NCBI RefSeq assembly: GCF_040289685.1
Contig: NZ_PSLQ01000008.1
Coordinates: 1 to 64,000, forward strand
Direction: 5' to 3'
DNA length: 64,000 nucleotides
Source: Pyrinomonas sp040289685
Lineage (GTDB): Bacteria > Acidobacteriota > Blastocatellia > Pyrinomonadales > Pyrinomonadaceae
Both the position numbers and the translations under genes were made by a program. Within the stretch, counting starts at the first letter, position 1. Every line of letters starts with the position of its first letter. Below the pieces are notes generated by a model, which was given only the letters and a program-made list of their open reading frames with translations, was not told the origin of the DNA and did no database searches. Positions 36,351 through 44,767 of the stretch are shown piece by piece.

Positions 36351-36638
36351 ATGAGCAACATGATCGGCAGCCTTCAACCTTTCGGCACTGCGGCGCCGAC
36401 GCAACCCGTGCAAGGCGTCAAAGCGGCCGACCGCGACGTGTTTTTAAAGCTTCTCGTCGCGCAACTCAAAAACCAAGACCCGCTCGCACCTCAAGACGGT
36501 GTGCAATTCGTCTCGCAACTGGCGCAATTCAACTCTCTGGACCAATTGATCAACATCAATCGGCGACTCGAAGAGTTGATCGCGCAGCTCAAGCCAGCAT
36601 CCACGGGTTCGACATCCAAAGACTCGACAAAACAGTAG
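36351..36638 (+). CDS. flgD: Short hook-cap protein FlgD
   Basis: A 95-residue protein containing only the FlgD N-terminal module: ADRDVFLKLLVAQLKNQDPL, then APQDGVQFVSQLAQFNSLDQ and LININRRLEELI. Enteric FlgD is about 230 residues and has Tudor-like and Ig-like domains; here these are absent and the C-terminus is a Ser/Thr/Lys tail. Bacillus also has a shorter form. The stop is real and lies ten bases before flgE. Confidence 0.9.
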   Translation: MSNMIGSLQPFGTAAPTQPVQGVKAADRDVFLKLLVAQLKNQDPLAPQDGVQFVSQLAQFNSLDQLININRRLEELIAQLKPASTGSTSKDSTKQ

Positions 36639-36647
36639 GAGGAAGTT

Positions 36648-37919
36648 ATGCCGTTCTCGTTCTCGACCGCGCTTTCGGGACTGCGCGCCAGTTCCGACGC
36701 GCTTTCAACCACCGGAAACAACATCGCCAACGCCAACACCATCGCTTTCAAGAGCAGTTCGGTCAGCTTCGCCGACGTCTTCGCCAGCGCTTCGGGAACA
36801 CGCATCAATGGGGCAGGCGGCGTCATTCAGTTCGGCAACGGTGTGCGCACCGCGGCGACGCGCACCAATTTCGCGCAAGGCAACATAAACGAATCGGCGT
36901 CGGCGACCAACGCAGCCATTCAGGGCAACGGCTTTTTCGTCGTTGAAGATGGGGCCGGATTTCGCGCCTTCACGCGCGCCGGCGATTTCGCCCTCAACCG
37001 CGAGGGGTATCTCGTCACGCCCGGCGGGCATAAAGTGCTCGGCTACATGGCCGTCGATGGCAAGATCCAGCCGGGGACGCCGGTCGCCCCCATCAAGGTT
37101 CCGCTCGGCGAGGTCATTCCGCCCGCGATGACGACGCGCGCCACCTTGCGCGCCAACCTCGACAGCAGCGCGCCGGTTGGCGCCGTCTTTCATGCTCCTA
37201 TTCAGGTCTTCGACTCTCGCGGCGTCGCACACGTGCTCGATCTAACCTTCACCAAACAAGGCAACGGGCAGTACAACGTAACGGCCACGCTCGACGGAAC
37301 CGCGGCGCAGTTGAGCGCCGACGGCGGCGCGCCGACTAATCAAGCGACCTTCACTTTCGACGCCAACGGCTTGCTACAGGCTCCAGCCAATTCGCTCGCC
37401 ATTCTGCCTGATCAATCGACGCTCGATGGCGCAGCGCTGCCGCAAATCGACCTTGAGCTTTACCGCACCAATCCCGACGGATCGCAAGGTCCCTCGAACT
37501 TCACGAACTACTCCGGCCCGTCGGCGGTGAGCGCAACTGATCAAAACGGTTTCGCCGCCGGCTCGCTCAACGGCATCTCGATTTCGACCGACAGCACCGG
37601 CACGCTCTACGGCATCTTCAGCAACGGGCAGACGCGCGCGCTCGCCCAATTCGCTTTGGCGTCGTTCAATTCGCAAGATGGGCTGCGCCACTTGGGCAAC
37701 AACCTCTTCGGCGAAACGCCCGCTTCCGGACAACCCTCCATCGGTCCGGCGTTGACCGGCGGACGCGGCGAAGTTGTCGGCAGCGCGCTCGAACAGAGCA
37801 ACGTTGACATCGCCACAGAGTTCACCGAGTTGATCGTCGCGCAGCGATCTTTCCAAGCCAATTCGCGCGTCATCTCGACCATCAACCAGACGCTGCAAGA
37901 CTTGATGCAAGTGATCTGA
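36648..37919 (+). CDS. flgE: Flagellar hook protein FlgE
   Basis: A 423-residue hook subunit. The start is FSFSTALSGLRASSDALSTT with GNNIANANTIAFKSSSVSFA; middle signatures are GFRAFTRAGDFALNREGYLV and GAVFHAPIQVFDSRGVAHVL; the end is LEQSNVDIATEFTELIVAQR and FQANSRVISTINQTLQDL. The ribosome site AGGAGG precedes the ATG. It closes the flgB-started operon; an inverted repeat follows. Confidence 0.95.
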   Translation: MPFSFSTALSGLRASSDALSTTGNNIANANTIAFKSSSVSFADVFASASGTRINGAGGVIQFGNGVRTAATRTNFAQGNINESASATNAAIQGNGFFVVEDGAGFRAFTRAGDFALNREGYLVTPGGHKVLGYMAVDGKIQPGTPVAPIKVPLGEVIPPAMTTRATLRANLDSSAPVGAVFHAPIQVFDSRGVAHVLDLTFTKQGNGQYNVTATLDGTAAQLSADGGAPTNQATFTFDANGLLQAPANSLAILPDQSTLDGAALPQIDLELYRTNPDGSQGPSNFTNYSGPSAVSATDQNGFAAGSLNGISISTDSTGTLYGIFSNGQTRALAQFALASFNSQDGLRHLGNNLFGETPASGQPSIGPALTGGRGEVVGSALEQSNVDIATEFTELIVAQRSFQANSRVISTINQTLQDLMQVI

Positions 37920-37985
37920 GGCTGTGGCGCGCCGTTTGGCGCCGTTCCGACGGCGACTCGTTGGCGTGGGTCGCCCTTGCAGTGA

Positions 37986-38025
37986 GGGGCCGAGAAACGC
38001 TCTTTCTCGCACGCGACTCGGCCCC
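37986..38025 (+). terminator. Hairpin between flgE and motA
   Basis: GGGGCCGAG (37986-37994) and CTCGGCCCC (38017-38025) are a perfect nine-base inverted repeat with a 22-base loop. No T-run follows, so it may be a weak terminator or an RNA-processing or stabilising hairpin at the operon boundary. It lies just before the motA promoter candidate. Confidence 0.5.
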
Positions 38026-38034
38026 ATTGATCGC

Positions 38035-38062
38035 TCAAGTTTTGCGCCGCCGTTGCCGAAAA
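38035..38062 (+). promoter_or_regulatory. Candidate sigma-28 promoter of motAB
   Basis: TCAAGTTT (38035-38042), then GCCGAAAA (38055-38062), with 16 bases between TCAA and the -10, the same spacing as the flagellin promoter. One mismatch in each box. The motA ATG is 23 bases downstream. Confidence 0.6.
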
Positions 38063-38084
38063 GGAACTACGGGTAGGTTTCGCT

Positions 38085-38945
38085 ATGTTCATCATCATCG
38101 GCATCGTCATCGTTTTGGCAAGCGTCGTCGGCGGATACCTGTTGGTCAACGGTCCGCTGGCGGTCTTGTTCCAACCGTCCGAGTTCCTCGTCATCGGCGG
38201 CGCGGCTATCGGTTCGATTGTGGCGAGCACGCCGTTGAAAACGCTCGCGTTGATGGGCAAGAAACTACCCGCAGCGCTCAAAGGATCGCCCTATACGAAA
38301 GAGACGTTCGCCGAACTGTTGCGCTTGCAGTACGAAGTTTACATCAACGCGAAGAAGAACGGCATGCTCTCGCTCGAAGAGGATGTCAATTCGCCTGCGA
38401 CGTCGGCGATCTTTTCGAAATATCCGACCTTTCTCGCCAACCACCATGCCGTGGATTTCTTCTGCGATGCGCTGAAACTGCTGGTCAACGGAGCAGCGCA
38501 ACCGGAAGAACTGGAGATCGCCATGGAGGTCGAGATCGAGACCCATCACGAAGAGAACGCGCTCGTGCCCGCCATTCTGATGCGCACGGCCGATTCCCTG
38601 CCAGGGCTCGGCATCGTCGCTGCCGTCCTCGGCATCGTCGTCACCATGCAACATCTTGATGGGCCGCCGGAAGAACTGGGCCACCACATCGCCGCGGCGC
38701 TCGTCGGAACGTTTCTCGGGCTGCTCCTTTGCTATGGCGTGGTCGCGCCAATCGCCAACAACCTGAACAATTTGGCGCACGAAGAGGCGCGTTACTTCGC
38801 CTGCATCAAGGCCGGATTGGTCGCCTTCGCCAACGGCGCGGCACCGATCACGGCCGTTGAATTTGCGCGCAAGACCATCTACAGCTTCGTACGTCCGCCG
38901 AGCGCCGAACTCGAACCGCAATTGCGCGAGATCAAGCCGCGTTGA
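38085..38945 (+). CDS. motA: Flagellar stator protein MotA
   Basis: A 286-residue membrane protein with four membrane segments (about 2-22, 32-52, 170-190, 202-225). The conserved loop and helix 3-4 region is MRTADSLPGLGIVAAVLGIV, HIAAALVGTFLGLLLCYGVV and PIANNLNNLAHEEARYF. It forms the proton- or sodium-conducting stator with MotB. Which ion is used cannot be read from this sequence with confidence. Confidence 0.95.
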   Translation: MFIIIGIVIVLASVVGGYLLVNGPLAVLFQPSEFLVIGGAAIGSIVASTPLKTLALMGKKLPAALKGSPYTKETFAELLRLQYEVYINAKKNGMLSLEEDVNSPATSAIFSKYPTFLANHHAVDFFCDALKLLVNGAAQPEELEIAMEVEIETHHEENALVPAILMRTADSLPGLGIVAAVLGIVVTMQHLDGPPEELGHHIAAALVGTFLGLLLCYGVVAPIANNLNNLAHEEARYFACIKAGLVAFANGAAPITAVEFARKTIYSFVRPPSAELEPQLREIKPR

Positions 38946-38950
38946 GACCG

Positions 38951-39922
38951 ATGCTGAAAAAAGAACCGGAAAAGAAGCCGCGTCGGCGGATCAAGAAAGT
39001 CAAAGGGCACGACGGCCATCACGGTGGTGCATGGAAAGTGGCCTACGCCGATTTCGTGACGGCGATGATGGCGCTCTTTTTGGTCCTCTGGCTCGTATCG
39101 CAGGCCGACATCAAACTCAAGCAAGCGATCGCCAACTATTTCCGTTCGCCAGGCGTCTTTGATGCGCTCACCGGCGGCATCTTGAAAGGTCCCAAGAAGG
39201 TGAGCAAAGCGCCGACCTCGCTCGAATCCAAAGACGAAGAACAAGCGCTCTTTAGCGCCGCAACGCTGTTGCGCAAGGAATTCGAAACGCGCCCGGAATT
39301 CTCCAAGTACAAGGATCAGATCAAAATCGAGCTGACCGAAGAGGGGCTGCGCATACAGATCCTCGACAAAGCCGAGCGCGTCTCCTTTCCCTCAGGAAGC
39401 GCTCAGTTGACGCCGGACGCCCGTGCCATTCTCGCCGAGATCGCGCGCGTCATCTGCCAACTGCCCAATCCGCTCGTCATCGGCGGGCACACGGATCGGC
39501 ATCTGTTCCCAACCGGCTCGACCTACACCAACTGGGAGCTTTCCGCTGACCGCGCCAATGCGGCACGCCGTGAACTCGAGGCTAATTGCGTGCGCCCGAC
39601 GCAGATCCGCCGCATCGTCGGTTATGCCGATACGCAACCGCTTGTGCCCGAAGATCCTTACGCCTCGGCCAACCGGCGCATCAGCATCACCGTGTTACGA
39701 CTCCACGCTCCGCCCGCAGAAAGGTATGGCAACGGTGCTGGCGAAGAAGAAGCCGCCGAGGCGGAGCGTTCGTTCAACGTGCCAGCGTCAAACGGCGAAG
39801 CGACATCGCGCGAGCAGCCGCGTGTTCGGGACGACGCCAACCGGACGGGCGAACCGTCGCAAGCTGAAACTCTCAAGGAAGATCGCGTGCAGCCAACAAC
39901 CAAGAGAGAAGACGGTCCATAG
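38951..39922 (+). CDS. motB: Flagellar stator protein MotB
   Basis: A 323-residue protein. After a basic N-terminus the plug and membrane helix read HGGAWKVAYADFVTAMMALF with the essential Asp in YADF. The C-terminal OmpA-like peptidoglycan-binding domain has IGGHTDRHLFPTGSTYTNWE, LSADRANAARRELEANCV and a final ANRRISITVL. The last 75 residues are a polar tail. The ATG at 38951 is preferred over an overlapping TTG. It follows motA directly. Confidence 0.95.
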   Translation: MLKKEPEKKPRRRIKKVKGHDGHHGGAWKVAYADFVTAMMALFLVLWLVSQADIKLKQAIANYFRSPGVFDALTGGILKGPKKVSKAPTSLESKDEEQALFSAATLLRKEFETRPEFSKYKDQIKIELTEEGLRIQILDKAERVSFPSGSAQLTPDARAILAEIARVICQLPNPLVIGGHTDRHLFPTGSTYTNWELSADRANAARRELEANCVRPTQIRRIVGYADTQPLVPEDPYASANRRISITVLRLHAPPAERYGNGAGEEEAAEAERSFNVPASNGEATSREQPRVRDDANRTGEPSQAETLKEDRVQPTTKREDGP

Positions 39923-40075
39923 CGCGGCGCGCGCCCGAAAGTGTCGGATTCCCGACGCGTCAAGCGTCGAACCTACGTCGAATGCGCGCGCCGATGGCTT
40001 CATCTCGCACACTGATGGCCACAAGGCGGAGCGCAAATGCCTTCGCACGACGCAACTCTTCGCCTCCTCTTGCTC

Positions 40076-40091
40076 TGGCATGAAGCTCGCA
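40076..40091 (+). promoter_or_regulatory. Candidate sigma-54 promoter of fliL-flhB
   Basis: TGGCATGAAGCTCGCA has GG and GC separated by ten bases, with two mismatches to TGGCACGNNNNTTGCA. The ribosome site of fliL (TGGAGG) starts at about 40104, so the leader would be very short, as for flgB. This is the weakest of the three sigma-54 candidates. Confidence 0.5.
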
Positions 40092-40114
40092 TACCTCGCC
40101 GACTGGAGGTCAGT

Positions 40115-40690
40115 ATGAGCGACGCGCCGCAAACAACCGACGCCGTGCCGAAAAAAGGCAAAAAGAGACTGTTTCTGATCATCGCGCTCGTGCTGCTACT
40201 CGTTGCCGGCGGCGGCGGCGGTTACTTCTACTTCATCAACGCCAGTTCAGCTAAAAAGGCCGAAAAGAGCCGACGCACGCGCGCCGCCGAGCAAGAAGAG
40301 ACCGTCGAGCAGCCCGAGGGGAAGAATCGGTCGAAAGCCCAAAACGTCGTCGATCTGAATCTCCCCGACGATTCCGAGGTCAGTCACGTCATCGAGCTGC
40401 AACCGTTTATCGTCAATCTCGCAGACAAAGGCGAAGCGCGCTACCTGCGCATGACGGTGAGCATCGGGCTAGGCGGCGAAGTCAGCGAGAAGGAGAAACC
40501 GAACCCGCTCTTTACTACCCGCGTGCGCAACGCCATGCTCGCTGTCCTGACGACTAAAACCTCGGACGAAATCCTGACGCCGGAAGGCAAAGCCGCGCTA
40601 CGTAAAGAGCTGCTGCGCGCGGCGCGCGCCGCCGTCGAAGAGCCGGAGATCAAGGCCATCTACATCACCGATTTCATCGTTCAACTTTGA
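40115..40690 (+). CDS. fliL: Flagellar basal-body-associated protein FliL
   Basis: A 191-residue single-pass membrane protein. The N-terminal Lys-rich segment is followed by a membrane helix (about 20-42, LFLIIALVLLLVAGGGGGYF). The periplasmic part has VIELQPFIVNLADKGEARYL, RMTVSIGLG and the end EEPEIKAIYITDFIVQL. FliL rings surround stators. The ATG at 40115 has TGGAGG upstream; an earlier in-frame ATG at 40037 lacks support. Confidence 0.92.
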   Translation: MSDAPQTTDAVPKKGKKRLFLIIALVLLLVAGGGGGYFYFINASSAKKAEKSRRTRAAEQEETVEQPEGKNRSKAQNVVDLNLPDDSEVSHVIELQPFIVNLADKGEARYLRMTVSIGLGGEVSEKEKPNPLFTTRVRNAMLAVLTTKTSDEILTPEGKAALRKELLRAARAAVEEPEIKAIYITDFIVQL

Positions 40691-40706
40691 TCGAGCAGCA
40701 ACCATC

Positions 40707-40991
40707 ATGAACAGCGACGCGCTGCAAGCCGCTAATCGCGCCGACCTCGAAGCGTGGCGCGACTTCCTCGACCTACAAGTGCCGCTCGTCATGGAACTCG
40801 GCCGCACCAAGCTGACCGTCCGCGAGATCCTCGACTTGGACGCGGGCAGCATCATTCAACTGCCGCGTTCCACTGGCGAGGGCGTCGATGTGTTGGCTGG
40901 CGACCGTTGCATCGCGCGCGGCGAGATACTGATGATTGAAGATCGCACCGGGGTGCGCATCAACGAAATCAACAACCCGGAGCACAAATGA
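40707..40991 (+). CDS. fliN: Flagellar motor switch protein FliN (short)
   Basis: A 94-residue SpoA-domain protein: FLDLQVPLVMELGRTKLTVR, then EILDLDAGSIIQLPRSTGEG and the end MIEDRTGVRINEI. It is the usual FliN of the C ring, which also holds the FliH-FliI export complex. The window has two SpoA proteins besides FliM; this one is with the export genes. It overlaps fliO by four bases. Confidence 0.92.
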   Translation: MNSDALQAANRADLEAWRDFLDLQVPLVMELGRTKLTVREILDLDAGSIIQLPRSTGEGVDVLAGDRCIARGEILMIEDRTGVRINEINNPEHK

Positions 40992-41722
40992 TGGCAATTG
41001 AGCGACGATCCATAAATCGCCAGCGCGTTTCCCGCACCATTATGAACGTCACTATGTATCGCCGCTTGCACGCCTCGCTCGCCATCTTACTTCTGGCAAG
41101 CGGTGCGCTCTTTGCCGTCCGCGCCGAGAACGGGCGCGTCTCCGCCGATGGCACGTCGCCCACCATCGAACGAAGCGAAAAGGCTGCGCCCTCGTCTGCC
41201 GCGAACTCAACGGACACAACCTCACTCGCCACTGAAAAGAGCGAAACGTCGGTAACCGCAGCGCACGGCGAACGAGAAAGAGCGGCAAAAGCCGACCCGA
41301 CTTCTGACGAGTCTCTTTTTCTTGAACCGCAACCTGGAGTGTTGGCCGAACAGGTGCCAAGCACGTTCAATCTCTTTGCGCGCACCATCGGCTCCCTAGC
41401 GATCGTCCTCGGATTGATCATTGGCGGCACGGCGCTGTTTCGCCGCTTCGGCGGATCGAAAGCGCTGCGAACATCGGACGACTTGCCCGAACTGATCGTT
41501 CTATCGTCGGTCCCGCTCGGGCGCGAACGCACGCTGGCGCTCGTCCGCTTCGGATCGCGCACGCTTCTTGTCGGCTCGACGCCTCACGCCATCACACTCC
41601 TTACGGAAAGCGACGGAGACGAAGCCCGCGCGCCAGTTTCCGTCGCCGAGTTGCTTGATGCGGATGATTTCGCCGCGGAACTGGAACGAGCGAGCGCCAC
41701 GCCGGTCAACCCAAACGCTTGA
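40988..41722 (+). CDS. fliO: Flagellar biosynthesis protein FliO
   Basis: A 244-residue protein. An N-terminal hydrophobic segment (about 28-45) resembles a signal, residues 45-125 are a polar low-complexity region, and the FliO membrane helix is near 130-155 (IGSLAIVLGLIIGGTALF), followed by the cytoplasmic SSVPLGRERTLALVRFGSRT and LLVGSTPHAITLL. FliO aids FliP pore assembly. Position between fliN and fliP is standard. Its length is above average because of the polar insert. Confidence 0.85.
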   Translation: MMAIERRSINRQRVSRTIMNVTMYRRLHASLAILLLASGALFAVRAENGRVSADGTSPTIERSEKAAPSSAANSTDTTSLATEKSETSVTAAHGERERAAKADPTSDESLFLEPQPGVLAEQVPSTFNLFARTIGSLAIVLGLIIGGTALFRRFGGSKALRTSDDLPELIVLSSVPLGRERTLALVRFGSRTLLVGSTPHAITLLTESDGDEARAPVSVAELLDADDFAAELERASATPVNPNA

Positions 41723-41815
41723 CGAAAGCGCGGCGAGCGAGCGAAACGAGCAGCGCACGCCCTCCGCTCGAGCCGACAACAGGTCTGCTTCCAGATAAAG
41801 GAGGGGGGAAAACGT

Positions 41816-42556
41816 ATGAGGAATCGCCTGTCGCCTGCGCTCTGCAGCATGCCACTGATCTTCTTTCTCCCAGTATTCGCCCTTGGAGCGGTGCCCGAAC
41901 CATCTGTGCGGCTCGATCTGGCACAAAACGGCACGGCGCTCCCCATTCAGATCATCATCATCCTCACGCTGCTCAGTTTCATTCCGGCCATTCTCATCTC
42001 GATGACCTGCTTTACGCGGCTCATCGTCGTCTTCCACTTCTTGCGTCAAGCTCTCGGAACCACCGAAGCGCCCAACAATCAAGTGCTGCTCGGTCTAGCG
42101 CTCTTCCTGACGATGTTCGTCATGGGACCAGTCTTCGCCCGCGTCCACACGGAAGCTCTCGCGCCGATGATCTCCGGTGAGATCACGCATGCGGAAGCTC
42201 TCTCGCGCGCCCTCGTGCCGCTGCGCGCTTACATGCTCAAGCACACGCGCGAACGTGATCTCGCGCTCTTTATCAGGCTATCGGGCAACCCGCGTCCACG
42301 CACGCCGGACGACGTGCCGACGACGGCGCTCGTCCCAGCTTACATGATCTCGGAATTGAAGACCGCTTTTCAGATCGGGTTCGTCCTCTTCATCCCATTC
42401 TTGATCATCGACATGGCCGTTTCATCCGTGCTCCTCTCAATGGGCATGATGCAACTGCCGCCGGTGATCATTTCCATGCCGCTTAAAGTGCTGCTCTTCG
42501 TCATGGTCGATGGGTGGTACTTGATCGTCGGCTCGCTCGTCAAGAGCGTGATGTGA
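41816..42556 (+). CDS. fliP: Export gate protein FliP
   Basis: A 246-residue protein with a cleavable signal (about 1-24) and four membrane segments. Signatures are IIILTLLSFIPAILISMTCF, then TRLIVVFHFLRQALGTTEAP with NNQVLLGLALFLTMFVM, and IGFVLFIPFLIIDMAVSSVL with LLSMGMMQLPPVIISMPLK. The ribosome site AAAGGAGGGGGG is strong. FliP forms the export pore with FliQ and FliR. Confidence 0.96.
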   Translation: MRNRLSPALCSMPLIFFLPVFALGAVPEPSVRLDLAQNGTALPIQIIIILTLLSFIPAILISMTCFTRLIVVFHFLRQALGTTEAPNNQVLLGLALFLTMFVMGPVFARVHTEALAPMISGEITHAEALSRALVPLRAYMLKHTRERDLALFIRLSGNPRPRTPDDVPTTALVPAYMISELKTAFQIGFVLFIPFLIIDMAVSSVLLSMGMMQLPPVIISMPLKVLLFVMVDGWYLIVGSLVKSVM

Positions 42557-42583
42557 AAAGTTACGAGTCTTCCGGAGAAGAAG

Positions 42584-42853
42584 ATGTCCGATGCAGTTAT
42601 CTTGATGCTCATGCAACGTGCGCTGGAAACCTTGATGTGGATCACGGCACCCATGCTCGCGGCGGCCATCATCGTTGGTATCATCATCAGCTTGGTTCAG
42701 ACGCTGACCTCAATTCAGGACCAAACTTTCAGTTTCGCGCCGCGCGTGGCCGTCATCTTCGTCGTCTTTCTCATCACTTTCCCTTGGGCATTGCGCGTGC
42801 TCGTGACTTTTACGCAGTCGCTCTTCAGCGACTTTGCGCCCTACATACGCTGA
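42584..42853 (+). CDS. fliQ: Export gate protein FliQ
   Basis: An 89-residue protein with two membrane helices. It reads MQRALETLMWITAPMLAAAI, then IIVGIIISLVQTLTSIQDQT with FSFAPRVAVIFVVFLITFPW. Both halves are diagnostic of FliQ/SctS. It follows fliP by 27 bases. Confidence 0.95.
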   Translation: MSDAVILMLMQRALETLMWITAPMLAAAIIVGIIISLVQTLTSIQDQTFSFAPRVAVIFVVFLITFPWALRVLVTFTQSLFSDFAPYIR

Positions 42854-42864
42854 TCGTTTGTCGC

Positions 42865-43644
42865 GTGCTCGATTCGATCACCATTCCGTTGCGTCCCTTC
42901 CTCGTCTTCGCCGTGGTTCTCGCGCGCGTCGGCGGGTTGGTCACCTTCGCCCCTTTTTGGGGGCATGGAGCGATCGCCCCGCGCGTGCGCGCGCTTCTCG
43001 CGTTGATGCTCGCCTTCTGCGTGACTCCGTTGGTGACGCCGCGTATCCCAACGCCGCCAGCTGAGCTGACCGGGTTGACCTTGATTCTGATCGGCGAGGC
43101 GCTGATCGGTTGCGCTCTCGGCTTCGTCGGGCGATTGGTGCTGAGCGCGTTGACGGTCGCTGCCGAGATGATCACGTTTCAACTCGGCCTTTCGCTCGCC
43201 AGCACGATCGACCCAGCAACGCACGCACGAACCACGGCGCTCGGAACGTTCGCGCAGATGATCGGATTAATGGTGCTGTTAGCAGCCGATGGCCATCACT
43301 GGTTCTTGCTGGCGACGGTGCGCAGCTTCGACCTCCACACGCCATCTTTGCCCCAAATGACGCCGCTTCTGGTCCAGTTGCTCGTGCGCCTTTCTGCCGA
43401 TGCGTTCAACATCGGCGTGGCGCTGGCCGCTCCTGTGATCATCGCCCTTTTGTTGGCTGAGTTTGCGCTCGCCGTCGCCGGGCGCGTCGCGCCACAACTG
43501 CAAATTTTCCTGCTCGGGTTCCCCGTCAAGATCGCCGTCGGGTTATGGATCATCGGCGCGACGCTCTACTTTCTGCCCGGAGCAGTGCGTACCATCCTCT
43601 ACGCGCTTCGCGCCGACCTATTGCGAGCGGCCGGCGCATTTTGA
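42865..43644 (+). CDS. fliR: Export gate protein FliR
   Basis: A 259-residue integral membrane protein. Segments include LVFAVVLARVGGLVTFAPFW, EMITFQLGLSLASTIDPATH and APVIIALLLAEFALAVAGRV with the end LQIFLLGFPVKIAVGLWIIG. The likely start is GTG at 42865, 11 bases after the fliQ stop; no ribosome site is visible, so coupling to fliQ is probable. The open frame runs much further upstream over fliQ, but that part is not FliR-like. Confidence 0.93.
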   Translation: MLDSITIPLRPFLVFAVVLARVGGLVTFAPFWGHGAIAPRVRALLALMLAFCVTPLVTPRIPTPPAELTGLTLILIGEALIGCALGFVGRLVLSALTVAAEMITFQLGLSLASTIDPATHARTTALGTFAQMIGLMVLLAADGHHWFLLATVRSFDLHTPSLPQMTPLLVQLLVRLSADAFNIGVALAAPVIIALLLAEFALAVAGRVAPQLQIFLLGFPVKIAVGLWIIGATLYFLPGAVRTILYALRADLLRAAGAF

Positions 43645-43682
43645 GCGAGCGCTATCTCGTTGCGGGTTGATCGAAAGAGACG

Positions 43683-44744
43683 ATGGCCGGAGAACGCACC
43701 GAACGAGCGACGCCGAAAAGACGCGAGGAGGCACGCAAACGCGGCCAGATCGCACGCCGCCCGGAACTCGCTGCAGCCATCGCCTTTCTCGTTGCGCTCG
43801 GCGCGTTGCGCGCAACCAGCTCCGATCTCGGCGAACGCGCGGCGATGCTGATCGCTAAAGCGGCGCGCATGACCGAAATGGCGGCAAACTCGAACTTCTC
43901 CATCAACGATGTTCACAAAATGGTGGCCGATGCGTTGGTCGAGATCGCCGCGTTGACGGCTCCGATATTGCTCGCCAGCTTGGTCGGCGGCGTCGCGGGC
44001 AACGTCGTGCAGGGCGGTTGGAGCTTTGCACCAGCAGCGCTCAAACCGCGCGCCGAAAGCTTCAGTCCAAAGGCGAACCTGCGCCGCGCCTTCGCCAATG
44101 TTCCCTTTGAAACGCTCAAAAGCGCCCTCAAGCTCGCCGCCGTCGTCGCCATCGCTTACGGCACGCTCGCTCACACGGTCGCACACGCCGCCGACTTGGT
44201 CGGCGCACCAGCATCGCACACGCTAGCGACCCTTGGCGCGATCGGATTCGATTTCGCCTTGCGGGCGGCGCTCGCCATGCTCGTCTTTGCCGCGCTCGAT
44301 TACGGCTACGGTTGGTTCAAACACGAACGGTCGCTCCGCATGACGAAGCAGGAGCTGAGAGACGAACTGCGCGAACAGGAAGGCGACCCCGTAATCAAGG
44401 GGCAGCGAAGGCGAACGGCGCGCGCGCTTTTGCAAAGGCGCATCACCATCGAAGTCCCACGCGCCGATGTCGTTGTCGTCAACCCAACGCACTACGCCGT
44501 CGCGCTGCGTTACGACAAGATGAAAGACGCAGCCCCCGTAGTCACTGCCAAGGGACTGGACCACATCGCACAGCGTATGCGCCAAATCGCGCGGGCACAC
44601 GATGTGCCGGTGATCGAAAACCCCGCGCTCGCGCGCGCTCTTTACCGCGCCGTCGAGATCGGAAGGACCATCCCGCCCGAATTTTTCCGAGCCGTGGCTG
44701 AACTCCTCGCCTACGTCTATCGCCAACGGACGCAACGGGATTGA
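43683..44744 (+). CDS. flhB: Export substrate-specificity switch FlhB
   Basis: A 353-residue membrane protein. The start is GERTERATPKRREEARKRGQ; four membrane segments follow, then the cytoplasmic linker SLRMTKQELRDELREQEGDP and the autocleavage motif NPTH in VVVNPTHYAVALRYD. Cleavage between Asn and Pro lets FliK switch export from hook to filament proteins. It ends the rightward operon on a strong terminator. Confidence 0.96.
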   Translation: MAGERTERATPKRREEARKRGQIARRPELAAAIAFLVALGALRATSSDLGERAAMLIAKAARMTEMAANSNFSINDVHKMVADALVEIAALTAPILLASLVGGVAGNVVQGGWSFAPAALKPRAESFSPKANLRRAFANVPFETLKSALKLAAVVAIAYGTLAHTVAHAADLVGAPASHTLATLGAIGFDFALRAALAMLVFAALDYGYGWFKHERSLRMTKQELRDELREQEGDPVIKGQRRRTARALLQRRITIEVPRADVVVVNPTHYAVALRYDKMKDAAPVVTAKGLDHIAQRMRQIARAHDVPVIENPALARALYRAVEIGRTIPPEFFRAVAELLAYVYRQRTQRD

Positions 44745-44767
44745 CGCCTCAGCCTGAGGCGTCTTTT
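44743..44767 (+). terminator. Intrinsic terminator after flhB
   Basis: GACGCCTCA and TGAGGCGTC form a perfect nine-pair stem with a GCC loop, followed by TTTTGTC. The stem starts on the flhB stop codon and lies inside the last codons of the convergent pseudo-receiver gene. Confidence 0.88.

Noticed and set aside
42514..42864. Upstream extension of the fliR frame
   Set aside because: Out-of-frame reading of the end of fliP and all of fliQ; the FliR family sequence begins after 42865.
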